From CAZAJT01 sp964485585 (lineage in GTDB: Bacteria; Patescibacteriota; Microgenomatia; UBA1406; GWC2-37-13), in the NCBI GenBank assembly GCA_964485585.1, contig CAZAJT010000013.1, positions 1 through 21,487 on the forward strand: DNA of 21,487 nt, in the 5' to 3' direction. Position numbers and translations under genes: made by a program. Under the pieces are notes generated by a model, which was not told the DNA's origin, made no database searches, and saw only the letters and a list, made by a program, of their open reading frames with translations. Of this stretch, positions 15,593 through 21,487 are shown one piece after another; the first letter of the stretch is position 1, and every line of letters starts with the position of its first letter.

Positions 15593-18184
15593 ATGAAAAT
15601 TGAAGCGCATACAAAAACAGCATCTGAAATACTGGAGATTTTTCATACGAATGAACAGGGTTTGGATCCCGATGAGGCAAGGAAACGTCTTGAGCAATAT
15701 GGTTTGAATAAACTTCCGGAAGCCAAATTAGATGGTTTGGTAGTTATATTTCTTCGCCAATTCCAAAGTCCCTTAATTTATATTCTGTTTCTTGCCAGTA
15801 GTGTTGTTTTTCTCATGGGAGAATTTATCGACGGTCTCATCATACTTTTTGTTCTCCTTTTCAATGCCATAGTAGGCACTATTCAGGAGGGTAAGGCACA
15901 AAACACACTCCAAGCTCTGAAAAAATTTGCCGCAACGAACGCAACAGTTATTAGAAATGGCAAAGAAATCGTTATCCCAGATTATGAAGTTGTACCGGGC
16001 GACATCATTATTCTTCAAGAGGGAGACAAGATACCGGCTGATGCCAGAGTTATTCTTTCAAATAATGTAACCGTTGATGAATCTGCGCTAACGGGAGAAT
16101 CATTACCGGTTCATAAAGATAAAGAAGTAATTCAATCACCAAATCTACCGATTGCCGATCAAAAAAATATGGTTTTTAAAGGCACTCATGTTGTAGCGGG
16201 AAATGGAAGAGCGATTGTTGTTGCAACAGGGTTAGATACGATTCTCGGTACCATCTCAAAAGAAATTGCCGTCATTAAGAGCGAAATCCCACTGAAGGCA
16301 AATATTCGTTCTCTTACGAGATTGATCGTTCTTATGGTAGTCACGATTTGCGTTTCACTCTTTACCCTCGGAATTTTTTTGGGGCATTCGGTGAAAACAA
16401 TGTTTACAACGGTTGTCTCACTCGCTGTATCTGTTATTCCGGAAGGATTACCTATCGTTATGACGTTAGTGCTGGCAACCGGTGTGTGGCGGATGAGTAA
16501 ACGGAACGCTTTAGTTAAGAAACTTCAGGCAGTTGAAGCATTAGGGCAAGCGAGAGTAATAGCCGTAGATAAAACCGGCACCATCACTAAAAATGAGATA
16601 ACGCTGCAAAAAGTTTATGTGAATGGAAAAACTTTCAACATTGGTGATAGCGTCGCTGATCTTTTAAGCAATCAGGAAGTACTTTTTGCCGGTGAATTAG
16701 CGACATATGGGGCTAATAATAACAGCGACCCAACTGAGGTTGCTCTTTCGGTGTTTGCTCAAAAATTAGGTTTACATAAGGACGTTTTGGAAAAAAAATC
16801 TCCGAAACTTTCTGAAATCCCATTTGATTACAAAAACAAATATCACGCTGCCGCTTATCGAGTAGAAGGAACGGTGCTTACAACAGTTGTTGGAGCACCA
16901 GAAACTATCATAGGGTTATCTAGCGACGTTTGGTATGACGGAAAAAGCTCTCAACTTTCCAACGAAAAAAGAGGAGAACTAGAATCCGTTTTCGAGCAGA
17001 TGTCCCAAGAAGGACTCCGCATTTTAGCTTTTGCATTTAAGGGAGATTCTCCAGAGGATATTCAATCAAAAGATGTTGTTAATCTTACGTTTGTCGGTTT
17101 CTTTGGTCTAAAAGACACTATTCGGCCAGGAGTGCATGAAGCGATGAAAAAAGCCATCTCCGCGGGTATTAAGGTGGTGATGATTACCGGCGACCATAAA
17201 ATTACCGCACAAGCAATAGCTAAGGAAGCTGGTATTTTTCATGAAGGTGATAGGGTCATCACTGGAGGAGATATGGACGGGTTATCTGATAATGAACTGG
17301 GAGAGATGTTAGATAGGGTGTCAGTTTTTGCCAGAGTTACACCAGAACATAAATTAAGAATTATCAAAGCCTACAAAAGTCGCGGTACGATTGTAGCGAT
17401 GACAGGGGATGGTGTAAATGACGCTCCTTCACTTGTTGCAGCAGACTTAGGCGTTTCGATGGGAAAGATTGGAACAGAAGTTGCGAAAGAGGCATCAGAT
17501 ATAGTGTTGCTTGATGATAACTTTGGAAGTATTATTGCAGCAGTTGAGGAGGGAAGAAGTATTTACAAGACCATTAAGAAGGTAATACTCTACCTTTTTT
17601 CTACCAGTGTTGGTGAGGTATTTGCCATCGCCGGAGCATTATTTTTAGGTTTACCATTGCCGATTTTAGCAGCCCAAATTATCTGGCTCAATTTGGTCAC
17701 CGATGGATTTCTTGATGTTTCTCTCGCTATGGAACCAAAGGAAGAAGGTTTGTTAAAAGGCAACTTTGAGCGCCCAAAGAAATATTTAATCGACACATTA
17801 ATGATCCAAAGGATGTTTTTAATGGCGCTTCCAATGATGATAGGCACACTATTTCTTTTTAAGGGATATTATCAAACAGATATGGTTAAAGCGTGGACTG
17901 TTTCACTAACCGTTTTAGCAGTTTTCCAATGGTTTAATGCGTGGAATTGCAGACATGAGAGCAAATCAATCTTTCAGCTTAACCCGTTTTCAAACAAATT
18001 TTTAGTTGGAGCAACTATGATCGTTATCATTCTTCAAATGTTTGCAATTTACCATCCACTGATGCAGAGGATCCTTCATACTACCGGGCTTGATATCTCA
18101 GACTGGTTACTCATTATTCCCATTGCCTCGTCAATTATTTTAGTTGAAGAAATAAGAAAGTATGCTTATTCACATTTACACTAG
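15593..18184 (+). CDS. P2-type cation-transporting ATPase, probably Ca2+
   Basis: An 863-residue integral membrane pump. The N-terminal cation-ATPase domain is followed by TGES (167-170), TM4 motif Pro283-Glu-Gly-Leu-Pro287, phosphorylated Asp326 in DKTGT, GDGVND at 605-610, and TM6 motif Asn700-Leu-Val-Thr703-Asp704. PEGLP and NLVTD match the Ca2+ ligands of SERCA/PMCA-type pumps, and TM5 keeps Glu675 (SVGEV). The usual TM5 Asn is Ser672. This supports a Ca2+ exporter (type IIA-like), though Na+/K+ or Mn2+ cannot be excluded. The gene overlaps the next one by 23 bp. Confidence 0.92.
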   Translation: MKIEAHTKTASEILEIFHTNEQGLDPDEARKRLEQYGLNKLPEAKLDGLVVIFLRQFQSPLIYILFLASSVVFLMGEFIDGLIILFVLLFNAIVGTIQEGKAQNTLQALKKFAATNATVIRNGKEIVIPDYEVVPGDIIILQEGDKIPADARVILSNNVTVDESALTGESLPVHKDKEVIQSPNLPIADQKNMVFKGTHVVAGNGRAIVVATGLDTILGTISKEIAVIKSEIPLKANIRSLTRLIVLMVVTICVSLFTLGIFLGHSVKTMFTTVVSLAVSVIPEGLPIVMTLVLATGVWRMSKRNALVKKLQAVEALGQARVIAVDKTGTITKNEITLQKVYVNGKTFNIGDSVADLLSNQEVLFAGELATYGANNNSDPTEVALSVFAQKLGLHKDVLEKKSPKLSEIPFDYKNKYHAAAYRVEGTVLTTVVGAPETIIGLSSDVWYDGKSSQLSNEKRGELESVFEQMSQEGLRILAFAFKGDSPEDIQSKDVVNLTFVGFFGLKDTIRPGVHEAMKKAISAGIKVVMITGDHKITAQAIAKEAGIFHEGDRVITGGDMDGLSDNELGEMLDRVSVFARVTPEHKLRIIKAYKSRGTIVAMTGDGVNDAPSLVAADLGVSMGKIGTEVAKEASDIVLLDDNFGSIIAAVEEGRSIYKTIKKVILYLFSTSVGEVFAIAGALFLGLPLPILAAQIIWLNLVTDGFLDVSLAMEPKEEGLLKGNFERPKKYLIDTLMIQRMFLMALPMMIGTLFLFKGYYQTDMVKAWTVSLTVLAVFQWFNAWNCRHESKSIFQLNPFSNKFLVGATMIVIILQMFAIYHPLMQRILHTTGLDISDWLLIIPIASSIILVEEIRKYAYSHLH

Positions 18185-19088
18185 CGATCTATCATCAATA
18201 AAACCTTTGTTGAAGGATTTTTATATTCCTCCGCCTTTCTCTCATAAAGGGCAGAATGGCAAAATACTCATTATTGGTGGATCGTCACTCTTCCATGCGC
18301 CTGTCTTATGGGTTGCTGAGATAGCGTCGCACTTTGTCGATATGGTTCATTTCACCTCGACAGAAGAAAATAATGAGATATTCGTTGCGCTGAAGAAGAA
18401 GTTTCAAAATGGCATGGTGGTAAAGATGAGTGATCTTGAAAATTACATAAATGAAGATGATGCGATAGCAGTGGGATCAGGCATGATGAGGACTCAAGAA
18501 CGATTGAAGCCTGAGATTGATTATACTATCCGTAATCTAAACGAGCTCGCTCAGATTGAGCATGAGGGTATAAAGACGTATTATTTTGTTAAACACATCA
18601 TTGCAAAAGCGAAACATAAGAAAATTGTCTTTGATGCTGGAGCTTTGCAGATGATGGATCCCGCATGGTTATTAAAACTCGACCAGAAACCAATTGTTAC
18701 TCCTCATCAGAAAGAGTTTGAACGACTCTTTGGAATACCAGTGGACAAACTTTCTGAAGAGAAAAAAATAACGATAGTCACGCAGACAGCGCGTGATTAC
18801 CACTGCATTATTTTGCTGAAGGCAGTCATAGATATCATCTCAGATGGCACTACCACCTATGTAGTACGGGGAGGAAATCAGGGTTTGACAAAAGGAGGGA
18901 GTGGGGATATACTCGCTGGATTAAGTTGCGCTCTCTATGCAAAAAACGAAGCGTTGTTCTCTGCTGTGCTGGCTTCTTATTTTCTGAAACGTACTGCAGA
19001 TGAGCTTTATAAGTCAAAAGGATTTTGGTATAACAGTGCGGATTTGATAGACAAAATACCCCAAATTGTCAAAGAAATTGCATTATAA
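18162..19088 (+). CDS. nnrD: ADP-dependent NAD(P)H-hydrate dehydratase, stand-alone
   Basis: A 308-residue ribokinase-like enzyme that repairs hydrated NADH/NADPH, using ADP (or ATP) to dehydrate the S-form. Motifs: HKGQNGKILIIGGS (28-41), the VTPHQKEF block (179-186), and the nucleotide/catalytic loop GNQGLTKGGSGDILAG with Asp249. The epimerase (YjeF_N, NnrE) half that is often fused is absent. A stretch around residues 113-150 (Asn-Glu-Leu-Ala-Gln, Lys-Thr-Tyr-Tyr-Phe-Val) looks like an insertion compared with typical NnrD. The start lies inside the ATPase gene, so translation is probably coupled. A functional link between the two genes is not evident; the overlap may reflect compact packing. 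Confidence 0.88.
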   Translation: MLIHIYTSDLSSIKPLLKDFYIPPPFSHKGQNGKILIIGGSSLFHAPVLWVAEIASHFVDMVHFTSTEENNEIFVALKKKFQNGMVVKMSDLENYINEDDAIAVGSGMMRTQERLKPEIDYTIRNLNELAQIEHEGIKTYYFVKHIIAKAKHKKIVFDAGALQMMDPAWLLKLDQKPIVTPHQKEFERLFGIPVDKLSEEKKITIVTQTARDYHCIILLKAVIDIISDGTTTYVVRGGNQGLTKGGSGDILAGLSCALYAKNEALFSAVLASYFLKRTADELYKSKGFWYNSADLIDKIPQIVKEIAL

Positions 19089-19089
19089 T
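19084..19089 (+). promoter_or_regulatory. Consensus -10 box close to the Ig-like gene start
   Basis: TATAAT ends 10 nt before ATG 19100 and overlaps the nnrD stop codon. No good -35 is at 16-18 bp. If used, transcription would start about 4 nt before the ATG, again near-leaderless. Confidence 0.45.
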
Positions 19090-19099
19090 ATATACTCAC

Positions 19100-19531
19100 A
19101 TGAAAAAGGAGACGCTTATCGCTATTGTTCTGGGCGTTGGATTGGGGATAGTGGTAGCAGTATTTCTCGTTATTAAAAATAGACAAGCGCAGATCCAAAA
19201 GTCTAAGCCTATTACCACTACCCTTGCGGCGTCACCTACGGCTGTTACCAGTAACAGCAATGTTGAAGTGCTTACGCTTCTTGAACCACAAGATGGAATT
19301 ATTGTTAAGACAAACAAAACCATCATCAAAGGTACTGTTGCAAAAGATTCTCTAGTGATTATAGAGTCGCCGATTAAAAATATCATTGTAAAGAATGCTC
19401 CGGAAAAGCTCGACGTTGAGTTTCCTCTGGCTCTTGGTGAGAATATTATTCATATAACCGTGTATCCAAAAGATCCGAAGATAGCGTCGAAAGAAAAAGT
19501 ATTAAAAGTTTTCTACCTTGACGAACAATGA
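19100..19531 (+). CDS. Membrane-anchored protein with an Ig-like beta domain
   Basis: A 143-residue protein. One N-terminal TM helix (about 6-25) is followed by a Thr/Ser/Pro-rich linker (35-55) and a single beta-sandwich-like domain (56-140) with the pattern LEPQDGIIVKTNKTIIKGTV and LGENIIHITVYP, typical of bacterial Ig-like or glucodextranase-B-like surface domains. It is probably anchored in the membrane facing out. No enzymatic residues are visible. The stop codon TGA overlaps the next ATG as ATGA (19528-19531), so the two proteins are likely made together. Confidence 0.75.
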   Translation: MKKETLIAIVLGVGLGIVVAVFLVIKNRQAQIQKSKPITTTLAASPTAVTSNSNVEVLTLLEPQDGIIVKTNKTIIKGTVAKDSLVIIESPIKNIIVKNAPEKLDVEFPLALGENIIHITVYPKDPKIASKEKVLKVFYLDEQ

Positions 19532-20253
19532 AATACTTATTAGTTATTGTGATGGGCTTATTAAGCATTTCTATCAGCATTCCAATATACGCACAAACAA
19601 AAACCGCATCTCTTTCTGCATCTCCGATAGTAACCAATGTTGCTACTCCCACGGCAGTTCTTGTTGAAAAAGAAATACAGAATTTGAAAGATCGGATTGC
19701 CACAAAAGTAGCGGAGCTCCGCAAAAAAAACACAAAGGCAATCACCGGCGTAGTAACTGATAGAGCTGGAGCAACAATAAATATGGAAAACAATGACGGC
19801 GATCAGTATAAGGTGCAAGTGGATGATACTTTAACTAAGCTGTATCTTATTTCAGGTTCTACGAAAAAGGAGATTAAATTGGATTACATTAAAAAAGGGG
19901 TTTACCTTATAGTTACCGGACCAATAATAGAGAATAATATCAATGCTAATTTTATTTATCAGGATGAGCAGTATATTGCGCTTAGTGGAAAGGTGACAGA
20001 GGTGAACTCAGAAGAAGAGTCAATAAAAGTTTTTACGACAGAGAAGGAGAATTTTACCTTTGATATAGAAGAAACAACAAAGATGCAGCTCTTGGATCCT
20101 AAAACATTGGAGTTGGAAACTATTCGAATCTCAAAGGTAAAAGAAGGAGACACATTGCATTTTGTTACGAAAAAAACTGGCGCAGAAAAGGAGAAGAACC
20201 GGTACACGCCTCAGAGAATACTTATTATTCCACAGGAGTATTTCATAAAATAA
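19528..20253 (+). CDS. Secreted protein with two DUF5666-like beta repeats
   Basis: A 241-residue protein. A Sec signal peptide (1-22, hydrophobic core LLVIVMGLLSISISIPI, likely cut after Tyr-Ala) is followed by a low-complexity linker and a short coiled coil (45-68, Lys/Glu-rich). Two beta-domain repeats follow: 71-145, starting AITGVVTDRAGATI and ending KGVYLIVTG, and 150-236, starting ALSGKVTEVNSEEESI and ending EGDTLHFVTKK, ILIIP. The pattern resembles DUF5666-type OB-like domains. No catalytic motif is visible. It may sit in the cell envelope with the Ig-like protein it is coupled to. The protein lies just upstream of secA, but a role in secretion is not implied. Confidence 0.75.
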   Translation: MKYLLVIVMGLLSISISIPIYAQTKTASLSASPIVTNVATPTAVLVEKEIQNLKDRIATKVAELRKKNTKAITGVVTDRAGATINMENNDGDQYKVQVDDTLTKLYLISGSTKKEIKLDYIKKGVYLIVTGPIIENNINANFIYQDEQYIALSGKVTEVNSEEESIKVFTTEKENFTFDIEETTKMQLLDPKTLELETIRISKVKEGDTLHFVTKKTGAEKEKNRYTPQRILIIPQEYFIK

Positions 20254-20354
20254 TCTCAAATCTGAAATCTCAAATCGCAAATCTACAGTTCAAATCTTAA
20301 ATCTTTGAGATTTACGATGCAGATTTGACATTTACGTTTTGACATTTGAGATTA
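20251..20354. repeat. 104-bp palindrome built on a 7-bp period
   Basis: From the stop codon onward the DNA reads in 7-mers close to AAATCTN (TAATCTC, AAATCTG, AAATCTC, AAATCGC, AAATCTA...). After the middle it switches to the complementary form (CAGATTT, GACATTT, GACATTT, GAGATTA). The ends TAATCTCAAAT and ATTTGAGATTA are perfect inverted repeats, and it stops 4 nt before the secA ATG. One unit (CAGTTC, 20286-20291) is 6 bp. It can form a long AT-rich hairpin; a terminator or mobile-repeat role is inference. Confidence 0.75.
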
Positions 20355-20358
20355 ATTT

Positions 20359-21487
20359 ATGTTTACCATTTTCAAACAATTCTTCAACTACAATGAGCGG
20401 GAAGTCAGTCGTATTCGGAAAAAGGTTGAGGAGATTAATGCTTTGGAAGAGGCTGTACGCAAACTCAAGGATAGTGCATTTGTAACCGAAACAAATAAAC
20501 TAAAGCAAATAGTAGCGTCTCAAAAGCAGGATCTTAATGACCTTCTTCCCCGGGCATACGCGTTGGCACGGGAGGCGAGTCGGCGTGTATTGGGGCAACG
20601 ACACTTTGACGTACAGCTTATTGCTGGAATTGCCCTTCATGAAGGAAAAATTGCAGAGCAAAAAACAGGAGAAGGAAAGACGCTTACTGCAACAACCGCA
20701 TTATATCTGAATGCGTTGACCGGAAAGGGCGTACATCTTGTCACCGTAAACGACTATCTTGCCCGTCGCGACGCAGGCTGGATGGGACAGGTATTTCACT
20801 TTTTAGGACTCTCTACTGCCACTATGATTTCTGATGCTTCTTTTATCTATGATCCTGAATTTACCGATTCTCATGCACAAGATGAGCGATTGTCACACCT
20901 GCGACCCATTGCACGAAAAGAAGCATACATGGCAGATGTAACCTACGGTATTAATAGCGAGTTTGGATTTGATTATCTTCGGGACAATATGATGCAATCT
21001 CCAGATTTGATGACCCAGCGAGGTCACTATTTTGCCATTATAGACGAGGCAGATTCAGTGTTAATCGACGAGGCGCGAACACCCCACATCATCTCGGCAC
21101 CGTATGAAGAAGAAGTAGGAAAATACTATCAATATGCAAAAATAGTTCAACGGTTACAGCCAAGACAAGACTTTATGATCGATGAAAAACTCAAAACGGC
21201 AAACCTCACCGAAGAAGGAATTAAAAAAATAGAATCAATGCTCGGCGTTACCAATATCTACGAAAAGGATTTTGACACACTTTTTCATATAGAAGCCTCG
21301 CTGAAAGCCGAGGCGCTTTTTAAGAAGGACAAGGATTATATTGTGAAAGATGGCGAGGTGATTATCGTAGATGAGTTTACCGGCAGATTGTTATATGGCA
21401 GAAGATTCTCCGAAGGACTTCATCAGGCAATCGAGGCAAAAGAAAATGTGCCGATCCAAAAAGAATCAAAGACGTTGGCAACCGTGT
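20359..21487 (+). CDS. secA: SecA preprotein translocase ATPase, N-terminal 376 residues (runs off the window)
   Basis: Read by hand from ATG 20359; open to the window end. Walker A GEGKT is at 104-108, almost the same numbering as in E. coli SecA, in the context AEQKTGEGKTLTATTALYLNAL. HLVTVNDYLARRDAGWMG and DVTYGINSEFGFDYLRDNM are classical SecA blocks, and motif II is Asp229-Glu-Ala-Asp followed by SVLIDEARTPHIIS. The preprotein cross-linking domain begins after this and the fragment ends in VPIQKESKTLATV. SecA drives secreted proteins through SecYEG by ATP hydrolysis. The start has no Shine-Dalgarno sequence and lies 4 nt after the palindromic repeat. Confidence 0.97.
   Translation, partial: MFTIFKQFFNYNEREVSRIRKKVEEINALEEAVRKLKDSAFVTETNKLKQIVASQKQDLNDLLPRAYALAREASRRVLGQRHFDVQLIAGIALHEGKIAEQKTGEGKTLTATTALYLNALTGKGVHLVTVNDYLARRDAGWMGQVFHFLGLSTATMISDASFIYDPEFTDSHAQDERLSHLRPIARKEAYMADVTYGINSEFGFDYLRDNMMQSPDLMTQRGHYFAIIDEADSVLIDEARTPHIISAPYEEEVGKYYQYAKIVQRLQPRQDFMIDEKLKTANLTEEGIKKIESMLGVTNIYEKDFDTLFHIEASLKAEALFKKDKDYIVKDGEVIIVDEFTGRLLYGRRFSEGLHQAIEAKENVPIQKESKTLATV

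Noticed and set aside
1..21487. CRISPR array, tRNA or rRNA genes, transposase
   Set aside because: No regularly spaced identical repeats, cloverleaf-like segment, rRNA-like stretch or transposase motif was seen; short or divergent RNA genes cannot be excluded by eye.

Overview
The window looks like a chromosome segment of a Candidate Phyla Radiation (Patescibacteria) bacterium, most likely of the Microgenomates kind. This is an inference, not a proof. It rests on AT-rich DNA, tightly packed genes, an alanyl-tRNA synthetase cut down to 600 residues, membrane-anchored DsbA-like and beta-rich surface proteins with short linkers, very few Shine-Dalgarno sequences, and several promoters whose -10 box sits 7-10 nt before the start codon. 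UGA is used as a stop (DsbA-like gene, Ig-like gene), so the recoded Gracilibacteria/Absconditabacteria lineages are unlikely.

Region 1 (1-10860, all minus strand) is accessory and defence-like. In order of transcription it holds a PLD-type nuclease fused to an SF2/SNF2-like helicase, an Eco57I-type adenine methyltransferase, a two-TM small protein, and a large protein ending in a zinc ribbon and a PD-(D/E)XK nuclease motif. These four genes overlap or nearly touch and probably form one operon. It is preceded by a promoter-like site and a 7-codon upstream ORF with a strong ribosome binding site. Beyond the operon lie two separately promoted genes, RhuM-family and DUF3800 (cut by the window edge), which share an 80-bp upstream block (66/80 identical by hand count).

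Region 2 (10861-11066) is a large imperfect palindromic repeat plus a partial third copy, at the junction between the defence genes and the housekeeping genes. The 3' end of the neighbouring DsbA-like gene lies inside this repeat-like DNA.

Region 3 (11051-15564, minus) is housekeeping: alanyl-tRNA synthetase, an M3-family oligoendopeptidase F overlapping it by 11 bp, and a membrane-anchored DsbA-like thiol oxidoreductase. The DsbA-like protein appears circularly permuted: the cis-Pro half comes before the CPFC half.

Region 4 (15593-21487, plus) starts from a 28-bp divergent promoter region. It carries a Ca2+-type P-type ATPase, a stand-alone NAD(P)H-hydrate dehydratase overlapping it by 23 bp, a membrane-anchored Ig-like protein, a secreted protein with two beta-domain repeats, a 104-bp palindrome built entirely on a 7-bp period, and the start of secA, which runs off the window.

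The best candidates for something undescribed are the four-gene helicase-methyltransferase-TM-nuclease operon and the permuted DsbA. No tRNA, rRNA, CRISPR array or transposase gene was seen.
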